Shown here: positions 18,961-26,697 of the stretch, one piece after another | Layout of the letters: the number at the start of each line of letters is the position of its first letter | Position numbering within the stretch: the stretch's first letter is position 1 | Assembly: GCF_014645895.1 (NCBI RefSeq) | Contig: NZ_BMMP01000004.1 | Location: 62,001 to 126,000 of the forward strand | Direction: 5' to 3' | Source: Streptomyces daqingensis | GTDB lineage: Bacteria > Actinomycetota > Actinomycetes > Streptomycetales > Streptomycetaceae | DNA length: 64,000 nucleotides | Position numbers and translations under genes: made by a program | The notes under the pieces: generated by a model | Told to the model about the DNA's origin: nothing | The model's input: the letters and a program-made list of their open reading frames with translations, nothing else | Databases searched by the model: none

Positions 18961-19263
18961 ATGAGCGAGACAGCACCTCCCACCGTCGGGGACCTCGAAG
19001 AGATGGCGACCACGGGCACCACGGAGAACCACTCGCCCATCCTTCCGGCGCAGAAGACCGGAGAGAACGGGGAACTGGGGACCACGGAGAACCACTCGCC
19101 CATCCTTCCGGCGCAGAAGACCGGAGAGGAAGGGGAGCTGGGGACCACCGAGAACCACTCGCCCGTCGCCCCGGCCGGAGACAAGGCCGCAGCGGAGGGG
19201 GACGACGGTGTGACGACACTCGAGAACCACTCCCCCATCGCGCCGCCCAAGGGCGTGGCCTGA
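18961..19263 (+). CDS. afsS: AfsS, small repeat protein controlled by AfsR
   Basis: Small 'sigma-like' regulator that stimulates antibiotic production when AfsR induces it; its molecular target is not established. The 100-residue product consists of four copies of a TT(L)ENHSP[I/V] motif at residues 20-27, 41-48, 62-69 and 85-93. The first three are spaced by exactly 21 residues and joined by LPAQKTGE(N/E)GELG. S. coelicolor AfsS, from memory, is about 63 residues, so this one is enlarged. At DNA level the first two 63-bp units (19018-19080, 19081-19143) are nearly identical, showing recent duplication. The ATG 18961 follows GGAGAG. No signal peptide or membrane helix is present. The gene lies 218 bp behind afsR with its own AfsR-type promoter. 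Confidence 0.9.
   Translation: MSETAPPTVGDLEEMATTGTTENHSPILPAQKTGENGELGTTENHSPILPAQKTGEEGELGTTENHSPVAPAGDKAAAEGDDGVTTLENHSPIAPPKGVA
19018..19206 (+). repeat. 63-bp tandem repeat inside afsS
   Basis: Units begin at 19018, 19081 and 19144, each with ACCAC[G/C]GAGAACCACTCGCC. The first two differ at only a few bases over 63 bp, while the third diverges after about 25 bp. A fourth, degenerate motif starts near 19213. The in-frame period (21 codons) allows copy number change without frameshift. Confidence 0.9.
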
Positions 19264-19466
19264 GAGACCAACACCACGGGGGACACGGCGGGGCTTGGCG
19301 TCAGTGGCGGGGAGGGGGTGCCGCTGCCGCCAGGCTCCGCTGCTTGAGGGGGATCCCAGGGGGGAACCCTGACGGTGTGCCAGTGGCAGGATCCGCCAGA
19401 ACGATCCGTGGCCTGCCGTACGCAGATTCGACGTCACTCACGACCACGGTCTTCGAAGGAGAAGGA

Positions 19467-19610
19467 ATGCCCAGAATTCTCAAAGCACTCGTCGTCTGCT
19501 CGTTACTGATAGGCGCGGCGGTGGCGCCGGCCGTGGCCGCGGAGGAGCCGCAGACGACGACCGCTCACGGAGTGCACACCAACGGCACCACGGAGGGCCA
19601 CACGCCCTGA
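19467..19610 (+). CDS. Small secreted peptide downstream of afsS
   Basis: A 47-codon gene with no family that I recognise. Residues 1-24 form a convincing Sec signal peptide (MPRILKALVVCSLLIGAAVA then PAVAA). The predicted mature peptide of about 23 residues begins EEPQTTTAHG and ends NGTTEGHTP. Its last seven residues, TTEGHTP, echo the TTENHSP repeat of AfsS encoded 204 bp upstream. GAAGGAGAAGGA precedes the ATG. A perfect 18-bp hairpin follows 16 bases after the stop. A promoter of its own or co-transcription with afsS are both possible. Because of its export signal and position it may be an extracellular signal or a by-product of an afsS duplication; both are inference. Confidence 0.65.
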   Translation: MPRILKALVVCSLLIGAAVAPAVAAEEPQTTTAHGVHTNGTTEGHTP

Positions 19611-19626
19611 ACGCCTGAGCAGACGT

Positions 19627-19667
19627 GAAGAGGGGCGGGCCGGTAGAACACCGGCCCGCCCCTCTTC
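19627..19667. terminator. Bidirectional terminator hairpin
   Basis: An 18-base arm GAAGAGGGGCGGGCCGGT (19627-19644) pairs perfectly with 19650-19667 around a five-base loop. It lies between the converging ends of the small peptide gene and the leftward Ser-rich protein and can serve both strands. There is no long T-tract, which is normal for Streptomyces. Confidence 0.9.
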
Positions 19668-19683
19668 CGCTGTCCCGCCGCCC

Positions 19684-20232
19684 TCAGCGCACGTGGACGA
19701 CCTTGCAGGAGGCGACCTCGGCTATACGGTCCGGGTGGCTCATGCGGACGTCGACCGGCTTCTCCTGCCTGGACCCGACCGTGACCTCCGCGGTCCCGGA
19801 GTCGACGTACAGGCCGGACGCGTCGGCGAACTCGACCTTGACCTCGTAGGTCTCGCTGCCCCTGTTCGGGTTGCGCACGCTCACGACGGCCTTGGCGGAC
19901 GTCCCCGACCCGGCGGCGCACTGCGTGACCGTCGACGAGGGCTCGCTGTCGCGCCGGGAGCTGCTGGAGTTGTTGTACCGCGATCCGCTTCCGGTGGTGC
20001 TGTTGTAGCGGCGGCCGCCGCTGGTGGAACCCGAGGTGTAACTGCTGTCGTTGTCGTCGTCATAGCTACTGCTGCTGCTGTGGCTGCTGGAGCTGGAGCT
20101 GCTGCAGCCACCGCCCTTGCTGCTGCTCCGGCTCCCGCCGCCCTTGCCGCCCGACGAGCGCGCGGGGCTGAAGCCGCTCAGCGCGACCAGGACGACCGCC
20201 ACGGCGGCGATGAGCTTGAGATGACGCGACAT
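19684..20232 (-). CDS. Secreted Ser-rich protein, function unknown
   Basis: A 182-residue exported protein. A signal peptide (MSRHLKLIAAVAVVLVALSG, cleavage near FSPARS) is followed by a low-complexity Ser/Gly/Asp region of about 80 residues with long Ser runs and a YDDDND patch. A folded beta-type domain of about 75 residues comes last, with SAKAVVSVRNPNRGSETYEVKVEF, two halves of which suggest a FxLyD/Ig-like strand pattern. Two cysteines in that domain (TQCAAG and ASCKVV) may form a disulphide. The ATG 20232 follows GGGGG and begins the signal peptide. Similar Ser-rich linkers occur in the protein at 2823-3455, but no sequence kinship was found. Confidence 0.7.
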   Translation of the reverse strand: MSRHLKLIAAVAVVLVALSGFSPARSSGGKGGGSRSSSKGGGCSSSSSSSHSSSSSYDDDNDSSYTSGSTSGGRRYNSTTGSGSRYNNSSSSRRDSEPSSTVTQCAAGSGTSAKAVVSVRNPNRGSETYEVKVEFADASGLYVDSGTAEVTVGSRQEKPVDVRMSHPDRIAEVASCKVVHVR

Positions 20233-20545
20233 GGTTGAGACCCCCGAATGTGTCATGGCTACTGGGGCTGGATACCCCTGGACGGGGACGTGCCGACCGC
20301 CCCGGAAGTTCCGTCAACTGCCCTGCCTTTACGGAACTTTGGGAGTCGGTGGATCGGAGCGGGCTGCCGCTCCGTCTCCCCGCCGCAGGCGCGCGCGAGG
20401 GGTGCCGGCGGGACGGCGGCAGATGCCCTGAAGTGGCGGAGATGTCCCGGCGGGCGTAGCTTTTCGAGTAGGACTACGCACCCTTCGGTGCCGGCCCCCG
20501 GCTCCCGTCGGGCCAGGCCAGGCGCCGGGAAGCGAGGCGAAGGCG
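20233..20545. other. Divergent intergenic region with inverted repeat
   Basis: 313 bp between two divergent genes. The only notable element is the AAGTTCCGT/ACGGAACTT inverted repeat at 20306-20339, described separately. A small GCGTAG/CTACGC pair lies near 20454-20480, close to the presumed promoter of the rightward gene. Confidence 0.55.
20306..20339. promoter_or_regulatory. Inverted repeat AAGTTCCGT-N16-ACGGAACTT
   Basis: Nine-base perfect arms (20306-20314 and 20331-20339) in an AT-richer patch of the divergent region. It could be an operator for either gene or a weak hairpin; no known regulator site was matched. Confidence 0.4.
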
Positions 20546-21328
20546 ATGGTCCGGAACCTGTTCGGCCTCCTGCTCGCGCTCGCCGGAGCGGCTGCGGCAG
20601 TGTGGAGTCCCTTCCGCGCCTGGTACCAGAACCGCGACGGACGCACCTTCCGCCTGCAGGAACTCTTCTCCGGCGCGGGCGTCACCGACGCCCGCGCGGA
20701 CCTGTGGACCGGGCTCTTCCTGCCGATGGCGGCAGCAGCAGTGCTCACGCTCATCGCCGCCCTCCTGCGCTCCCGCCTGCTCGTGGCGCTGGCGGGCCTG
20801 CTCGTGCTCGGCTTCACCGCGCTGTGGATGGTCCGCCAGGGCCAGGCCGCCGGAAGCCTCACCGCGGGCGGGGACGGCCTCGGCGAGGGGGCGGGGCTCG
20901 CGGCGGGCGGCGGCGTACTGCTGCTGCTGGGCTCGCTCGTGATGCGCGGGCGGCGCACCGGCTCCAGACGCCGCGGAGCGCACGCCCGCATCGACGACGG
21001 CGACGGCTACGAGCCGTACGGCGGCTACGAACCCTCCGAATCGCCCGACCCCTACGGCCCGTTCGGGACGACCCACGGACCGCACGGCGCCTACCAGGCG
21101 GACGACGGGTACGGCCCGCCGCCGGGCTACGACGAGACTCCGGCGCAGGAGTGGGACCCGTGGTCGCGTCCGGCTCGGCAGCAGCCGCCGCCGGACGAGC
21201 CGTACCCGCCGCAGGGGCCGCAGCAGCTCGGAGAGCAGCCTCCCCCGGGGCCGGACCCGGGAGCGGGCCCGTCCGGAACCCAGCGGATCCCGCGCCGTCC
21301 TGACCAGCGCGGCGACGGCCCGCACTGA
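20546..21328 (+). CDS. Membrane protein with disordered Pro/Tyr/Gly-rich C-terminus
   Basis: Function unknown. The 260-residue product has about four hydrophobic helices: residues 4-20, 58-76, 80-98 and 112-132. A basic stretch follows (MRGRRTGSRRRGAH). The remaining 115 residues are cytoplasmic, low-complexity, and rich in Pro, Gly, Tyr and acidic residues (DGYEPYGGYEP, GYGPPPGYDE). The arrangement recalls small Streptomyces membrane proteins with Pro-rich tails that recruit partners, but no enzyme motif is present. The ATG 20546 is preceded by GGCGAAGGCG. It stands between afsS and afsK in the locus, with no evident link to their signalling. Confidence 0.7.
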   Translation: MVRNLFGLLLALAGAAAAVWSPFRAWYQNRDGRTFRLQELFSGAGVTDARADLWTGLFLPMAAAAVLTLIAALLRSRLLVALAGLLVLGFTALWMVRQGQAAGSLTAGGDGLGEGAGLAAGGGVLLLLGSLVMRGRRTGSRRRGAHARIDDGDGYEPYGGYEPSESPDPYGPFGTTHGPHGAYQADDGYGPPPGYDETPAQEWDPWSRPARQQPPPDEPYPPQGPQQLGEQPPPGPDPGAGPSGTQRIPRRPDQRGDGPH

Positions 21329-21522
21329 CGAAGACCCGTACTGACGAAGTCCGGCCATCCGCGCCGACGCCGCACGCCGTACGGGGCCCGGACCGTCCGC
21401 GCGCCGGTGCACCCAGGACGCAGGGTGACGCCGGAACGGCCGGTGACAGGGCTGTCAGTGACCCGTAACCGGGTCGGAAGAAGGGCCCGGTCTCAGCCCC
21501 CGGGCAGCCGGTGACCGGGCTG

Positions 21523-21906
21523 TCAGTGGGCGGGCAGGAAGAGGCAGAACGGGTGCCCGGCCGGATCGATGAGGACGCGTACGCCCTCCTGCGGCTGGTA
21601 CTCGGCGACGCTCGCCCCCTCGGCCACGGCGTAGGAGCTCGCCTCGTCGAGGTCGTCGACCCCGATGTCCAGGTGCATCATCATCTGCTGGTCGCCGCGT
21701 CCGGCCGGCCACACGGGCCGCACGTGCTCGTCCTCCCGCTGGAAGGACAGGCCCGCGCCGCCGCCGGGCGCCTCCAGCATCACCCAGTCCGGCTCGTCCC
21801 ACTTCACGCGCCAGCCCAGCAGCCGGCGGTAGAACTCCGCCAGCTCACGCGGCTCGGGGGCGCCGAGCACGGTGGCCGAGAGCCTCGTACGGGGTCGTCC
21901 GGTCAC
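21523..21906 (-). CDS. VOC/glyoxalase-family protein
   Basis: Single-domain vicinal oxygen chelate protein of 127 residues, with the typical pattern LSATVLGAPEPRELAEFYRRLLGW at the start and VLIDPAGHPFCLF at the end. Such proteins are metal-dependent dioxygenases, lyases or binders of bleomycin-type drugs; the substrate is not deducible. The GTG at 21906 is chosen because AGGAGG lies five bases upstream on the coding strand. It sits immediately downstream of afsK (51-bp gap) in the same orientation and may be co-transcribed. Confidence 0.82.
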   Translation of the reverse strand: MTGRPRTRLSATVLGAPEPRELAEFYRRLLGWRVKWDEPDWVMLEAPGGGAGLSFQREDEHVRPVWPAGRGDQQMMMHLDIGVDDLDEASSYAVAEGASVAEYQPQEGVRVLIDPAGHPFCLFLPAH

Positions 21907-21956
21907 GGCGCCTCCTGCTCCACTGATCCACGGGAAGGGGTCTGTGCCGCGAGCGG

Positions 21957-24557
21957 TCAGCCGTGACGGGCCTGACCCGTGCCCTTCGCGGCGTCCAGGG
22001 CGTACACGCAGCGGTCCTTGCTGCACGCGTAGATCACGCCGCGGTCGGCCACGGGCGAACCCGTGATCTCACCCCCGGTCGCGAGCTTCCACCGCAGCTG
22101 GCCGCCCACGGCGTCGAGCGTGTAGAGGCAGTGGTCCGCCGAACCGAAGTGCACGCGGCCCTCCGCCACCACGGGCGCGCCCACGACGTCGCCGCCCGCC
22201 GCGAAACGCCACCGCGGCGTTCCGCTGACCGCGTCGAGCGTGTACAGCGCTCCGCCGCTGCCCAGGTGCACCAGGCCGTCGGCGACGACCACGGGCTCCG
22301 TCGAGTGCCGGGCCTCCGTCGCGATGCGCCATCTGTCCTGGCCGCCGGCCCCGTCGAGGGCGTAGACCGTGCCGAGGTAGTCGGCGAGGTACACGCCGCC
22401 GCCCGTGACGGCGGGCCCGGGAGCCAGAGCCGGCGGGCAGAGGAAGACCGCGGGGGCGTCGAAGCGCCAGCGCTCCGTGCCCGAGGCCCCGTCCAGCGCG
22501 TAGACGCGGGAGCCGGCGCACATGTAGAGCACGCCGTCGTCCCCGGGCGTCAGGCGCAGGGGCACTCCCCCGGTGGCGGTGGCGTCGCCCACGGGGTACG
22601 ACCAGCGTTCGCGGCCCGTGCGGGCCTCCAGGGCGTACAGGCGGCCGTCGCCCCACGTGTAGACCGTCCCGGCGTGTATCACCGGGCCGCCCTCGGGGGT
22701 CTCGAAGTCGGCCTGCGCGCCGCCGAGTTCCCACAGCTTCTCGCCGCTCGCCGCGTCCCACACCTGGACGCCGCCGCCGCGGGTGCCGGTGACGAGCGTG
22801 CCGCTGCCGCCGGTGGTGTCGGCCTGCAGCGAGTAGACCCAGCCGTCGGCGGGGACGCGCCAGCCCTCGGAGCCGTCGCGGGCGTCCAGGGCGTAGAGGC
22901 TCGGACCGTCGGACGCGTGGACCCGGCCGTCCGCGACGGTCATCGACCACGCGACCTCGCGCGTCTTGAACTGCCGCCGCCCGCTCGCGACGTCCAGCGC
23001 GTGCACCTCGAACGACGTGACGTAGAGCAGGTCGTCGGCGACGACCGGCGTCCCCCACACGTCGTTCGACATGCGGAAACGCCACGGGCGCCAGCGCTGC
23101 GGCGCCCCCTGGCCGGCGTCCGGCCCGCCCGGCGTCGCGGCCACCATCGGCGCGGGCATCCCCGGCCCGGCCTGATCGGCGGCGGGAGGCGGCACGGCTG
23201 CGGCGCCCGGCCCGGGAGACGGCTGCGCGCCGTTGGGCGGGCGTACCCATCCGGTGGCGGGCCCGGCGTCCTGGTCCGCGCGCACGTCGTCCGCGCGGCG
23301 CGGGCCCGGGCCGATCGGGACCTGCGACCCGGGCAGCCGGACGGGCGCGCCGTCGACGACGGCTTCCTGCGGCACCGGGGACGTCCCCGGCGCGTGACCG
23401 GGCTGCGGCGGCGCCGCGGGCGGCGTCGTCACGGCACCCACCGCTGAAGGGCCCCCGGGGCCCGCCGGGATGGCGTGCCGCGGCCCGGCGCCGTGGCGGG
23501 CGCCGGGCGATGCGCCGCCGGCCGGAGCCGCAGCGGGCGGGGACGGTGAGCCGGCCGGGGCGGGCACCTGCGCGGCGGCGTGCGCGGGGCGTCCGTCCGG
23601 CGGGGCGGGGGCGGCCTGCGGCGGGTCCTCCTGCCGGTGCGAAGGGCGTCTCGGCGTCGGACGCGCGCCCCGCTTCCGCTCGATGAGGGCGACGGCGCCG
23701 GCGGGCAGCCACGCGGAGGCCGTACCGCTGTCGTCCCCGCCGGAGGAGAACAGATGCGGCGCGAGCTGGGCCTGCAGGTCGGCCGGGCTGGGACGTTCCT
23801 CCGCGGACATCCGCATGCACGACTCGATCAGCGGCCGCAGCTCCTCGTCCATCCCCTCCAGGTCGGGGCCTTCGCGCAGCAGCATGAAGACTGTCTCCAC
23901 CGGGTTGGCCCCGTGGAAGGGGGCGTGGCCCGTGGCGGCGAAGACGAGCGTCGAGGCCAGCGAGAAGATGTCGCTGGCGCCGGTGACGCTGCGCGAGTCC
24001 CGCGCCTGCTCGGGGGACATGTACGCGGGCGTGCCCACCGCCACGTTCGTCATCGTCAGGCGGGTGTTGGAGACGCCGGAGGCGATACCGAAGTCGATGA
24101 CGCGGGGGCCGTCCTCGACGACGAGGACGTTGGACGGCTTCAGGTCCCGGTGCACGAGCCCGGCGCCGTGGATGGACTCCAGCGCCTCGGCCACACCGGC
24201 GGCCAGCCAGCGGACGGCCTGCACGGGCAGGGGACCGCACTCGTTGACTATCTCCTCGAGCGACGGAGCCGGAACGAACGCCGTCGCCAGCCACGGCACG
24301 GCCGCCCGCGGGTCCGCGTCCACGACGGCCGCGGTGTAGAACCCGCTGACCGCCCTGGCGGCCTCGACCTCCCGCGTGAAGCGCACCCGGAACAGCTGGT
24401 CCTCGGCGAGCTCCGTACGCACTGTCTTGATCGCCACGCGCCGGCCTGACGCCGACCGCGCGAGATAGACCAGCCCCATGCCTCCGGCACCGAGTCGGCC
24501 GAGCACCTCGAACGGGCCGATCCGCCGCGGATCGTGCTGCGTCAGCTGCTCCACCAC
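21957..24557 (-). CDS. afsK: Ser/Thr protein kinase AfsK with PQQ-type beta-propeller
   Basis: Eukaryotic-type kinase that autophosphorylates and phosphorylates AfsR; it also acts in polar growth control. Kinase residues are clear: glycine loop GRLGAGGMGLVYLA, VAIK, HRDLKPSN, VIDFGIAS and GTPAYMSPEQ within residues 1-270. A Pro/Ala/Gly-rich linker of roughly 220 residues follows. A repeat domain then runs from about 490 to 866 with at least seven VYALDA[A/V]xG units, typical of PQQ enzyme-like propellers and AfsK C-termini. No transmembrane helix is seen, in line with the loose membrane binding reported for AfsK. It is 866 residues long versus about 800 in S. coelicolor, with the difference in the linker. 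The start is GTG at 24557. Confidence 0.9.
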   Translation of the reverse strand: MVEQLTQHDPRRIGPFEVLGRLGAGGMGLVYLARSASGRRVAIKTVRTELAEDQLFRVRFTREVEAARAVSGFYTAAVVDADPRAAVPWLATAFVPAPSLEEIVNECGPLPVQAVRWLAAGVAEALESIHGAGLVHRDLKPSNVLVVEDGPRVIDFGIASGVSNTRLTMTNVAVGTPAYMSPEQARDSRSVTGASDIFSLASTLVFAATGHAPFHGANPVETVFMLLREGPDLEGMDEELRPLIESCMRMSAEERPSPADLQAQLAPHLFSSGGDDSGTASAWLPAGAVALIERKRGARPTPRRPSHRQEDPPQAAPAPPDGRPAHAAAQVPAPAGSPSPPAAAPAGGASPGARHGAGPRHAIPAGPGGPSAVGAVTTPPAAPPQPGHAPGTSPVPQEAVVDGAPVRLPGSQVPIGPGPRRADDVRADQDAGPATGWVRPPNGAQPSPGPGAAAVPPPAADQAGPGMPAPMVAATPGGPDAGQGAPQRWRPWRFRMSNDVWGTPVVADDLLYVTSFEVHALDVASGRRQFKTREVAWSMTVADGRVHASDGPSLYALDARDGSEGWRVPADGWVYSLQADTTGGSGTLVTGTRGGGVQVWDAASGEKLWELGGAQADFETPEGGPVIHAGTVYTWGDGRLYALEARTGRERWSYPVGDATATGGVPLRLTPGDDGVLYMCAGSRVYALDGASGTERWRFDAPAVFLCPPALAPGPAVTGGGVYLADYLGTVYALDGAGGQDRWRIATEARHSTEPVVVADGLVHLGSGGALYTLDAVSGTPRWRFAAGGDVVGAPVVAEGRVHFGSADHCLYTLDAVGGQLRWKLATGGEITGSPVADRGVIYACSKDRCVYALDAAKGTGQARHG

Positions 24558-24774
24558 TTGCCTGCCACCTCCCCGTAGGGGCCAATCGACATCCGCCCCG
24601 TGCAGCTTCTCACTGCCGCGCCGGACACAAGGTCCTCAGGCCGATTCTTCCTGCCGGAGCCGCCGGTTGCGAACCCGGGGCCTGCCCTGCGAGTTCTCCA
24701 CATCCAGAACGCACCCCTCCGGTGGCCGTCCGGCCCGTGCTCCGGCCGCCGGAGACCGCCCGGCCTCCCGGCCC

Positions 24775-25599
24775 TCACGCGTCACCCGGGGCCGCGGCGG
24801 AGGCGGTCTCCAGCACGGCGAACCGGGTCCCCTGGTCGTCCGCGAGGACGGCGTACCGCCCGTACGGCGAGTCCTCGGCCTCGCGGACGGCGCGGCCGCC
24901 CATGCGCACGGAATCGTGGACGGCGGCGTCGCAGTCGTCCACGGCGAAGTAGGTCAGGAAGTGGGCGGGCACCCGGGCAGGGTAGATCTCCTCCACCAGC
25001 GAGCGCCCGCCGATCGCGTGCTCTTCGTCCGCGGGCGCGCCCCCGGGGGTCCACATCATGAAGTCGGAACCGCCGCCGATCTGCGTCGTGCCGTATCCGA
25101 AGACACCGGTGTAGAACGCGTCGACGGCCTCTTTCCGGGCGGCATGGGTGACGGCCTCGGTCCAGACGTACGCCCCGTGCACGCCGCGCACCCCGAACCC
25201 GGCCTGCCTGCCGGGCCGCACCTCCAGCAGCCCGAAGACGGCACCGGACGGATCGGCGGCGACGGCCACCGTGCCGCCGCCGTCCGCGACGGCGGGCTCC
25301 GTCAGCACGTCGCCGCCCGCTTCGCGGATCCTGGCCACGGCGGCCCGTACGTCGGAGGCAGCGAGATGGAGGTTCCAGGCGGTGGGGAGCCGGCCGTCGG
25401 GCTTGGGGAAGAGTCCCGCAGCGGCCCTGCCGTCCACGCGGGCCGTGGTGTAGCCGCCGGGGACCGTCCGCGCCGCCGGTTCGTCGAACGTCCAGCCGAA
25501 GAGCTCGCCGTAGAAGCGCTTCCCGGCCGCGACGTCGGGGAGCATCGCGTCGGCCCAGCACGGCGCCCCTTCGGCGAGCAGCTCCGCCCGTACCGCCAT
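24775..25599 (-). CDS. Two-domain VOC-family protein
   Basis: 274-residue protein made of two glyoxalase-like halves: residues 10-125 beginning GAPCWADAMLPDVAAGKRFYGELFGW, and 145-265 with AVDAFYTGVFGYGTTQIGG. Relatives are often annotated as VOC family or hydroxylase-like proteins of antibiotic clusters. The duplication suggests that one chain forms a complete metal site, but the substrate is unknown. The ATG 25599 follows GGAGG. It is separated from the afsK promoter side by about 220 bp. Confidence 0.82.
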   Translation of the reverse strand: MAVRAELLAEGAPCWADAMLPDVAAGKRFYGELFGWTFDEPAARTVPGGYTTARVDGRAAAGLFPKPDGRLPTAWNLHLAASDVRAAVARIREAGGDVLTEPAVADGGGTVAVAADPSGAVFGLLEVRPGRQAGFGVRGVHGAYVWTEAVTHAARKEAVDAFYTGVFGYGTTQIGGGSDFMMWTPGGAPADEEHAIGGRSLVEEIYPARVPAHFLTYFAVDDCDAAVHDSVRMGGRAVREAEDSPYGRYAVLADDQGTRFAVLETASAAAPGDA

Positions 25600-25908
25600 G
25601 ACCGTGCCTCCTGTGCTCGGCGCCCCTCTTCGCGCCGGTTCCGGCGCCCGGCTGCGCGCCCGCGTGCGCCTGCCCCCACAGCCGTGCTCGCGCGCCTCTC
25701 CTCTTACGCGTGCCCCCGCACCCGTACGGGCACGCTAGCCGCGTTCGCGGGCCCCCGCAGTACTTCGCGGCCCCCCGCAGCACAACGGTTCGAACAGGCG
25801 GGCGGTGCCGCCGCCCCGCGGCACCCGTTGCGAGGCGGCGGGCGTGGCCGGAACCCCATTTGCATGCGGCCGAATCGCGCTGTCGTTCCCCGTCGATAAG
25901 CTGACGGC
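25600..25908. other. Divergent intergenic region before TetR gene
   Basis: 309 bp between the VOC protein and the TetR gene. It is GC-rich except near 25855-25900, where the TetR promoter probably lies (GATAAG shortly upstream of the start). No good palindrome was found. Confidence 0.5.
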
Positions 25909-26553
25909 ATGACACAGGTTCGAACTGTCGACGGGCGAGTAGCGGGACGCCGCGGGCAGGCGACGCGGCAGAAGCTGCTCGACTGCCTCGGCGAGATGCT
26001 CAGTTCGTCGCCGTACCGCGACGTCAAGGTCATTGATGTCGCCCGGAGAGCCGGCACCTCTCCAGCGACCTTCTACCAGTACTTCCCGGACGTCGAGGGC
26101 GCGGTCCTCGAGCTGGCCGAGTCCATGGCGAAGGACGGGGCCGTGCTCAGTGAACTGGTGTCCGACCGCTCCTGGGCGGGCAAGTCCGGCTGGCGCACCG
26201 CCGAGGAACTCGTCGACGGGTTCCTCTCCTTCTGGCGCAAGAACGACGCCATCCTGCGCGTCGTCGACCTGGGCGCCGCCGAAGGCGACAAGCGGTTCTA
26301 CAAGATCCGCATGAAGGTGCTCAACCACGTCAACGGCCCTCTGACCAAGTCCATCAAGGAACTTCAGGCCAAGGGCCGCGTCGACAAGGACGTCAATCCC
26401 GCCGCCACCGCCGGCGCCCTGGTGACGATGCTCGCCTCCGTGGCCGGGCACCAGAAGGGGTTCCAGACGTGGGGTGTCAAGCAGGCCGAGCTGAAGCCCA
26501 ATCTGGCACTGCTCGTCCACCTCGGCGTGACGGGCCGCAAGCCCACCAGATGA
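25909..26553 (+). CDS. TetR-family transcriptional regulator
   Basis: 214-residue repressor with an N-terminal helix-turn-helix (VIDVARRAGTSPATFYQYFPD, about residues 42-62) and an all-helical ligand domain. The gene is followed 144 bp later, same direction, by a flavoprotein monooxygenase that could be its target. The ligand is unknown; the C-terminal domain has the KRFYKIRMKVLNHVNGPL style found in regulators of lipid or steroid oxidation, which is only a hint. ATG start at 25909. Confidence 0.85.
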   Translation: MTQVRTVDGRVAGRRGQATRQKLLDCLGEMLSSSPYRDVKVIDVARRAGTSPATFYQYFPDVEGAVLELAESMAKDGAVLSELVSDRSWAGKSGWRTAEELVDGFLSFWRKNDAILRVVDLGAAEGDKRFYKIRMKVLNHVNGPLTKSIKELQAKGRVDKDVNPAATAGALVTMLASVAGHQKGFQTWGVKQAELKPNLALLVHLGVTGRKPTR

Positions 26554-26697
26554 TCTGTCAGTTCCGGCCACTCCCAGAAACGTTTCTCCATCGCGTGGCG
26601 GGAACCCGTACCAACTCCGCGGACCCCGCCGCCACGTGCTCTTCCCGTGACTCTTCCGTGACGGGAGCGCCACGCCGCCGGCACTAAACTCCGCGTC

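Noticed and set aside
18961..19263. Multi-core RiPP precursor
   Set aside because: Repeated ENHSP units are suggestive, but no maturase or transporter is near and the gene sits directly behind afsR with an AfsR-type promoter, so AfsS is the better explanation.
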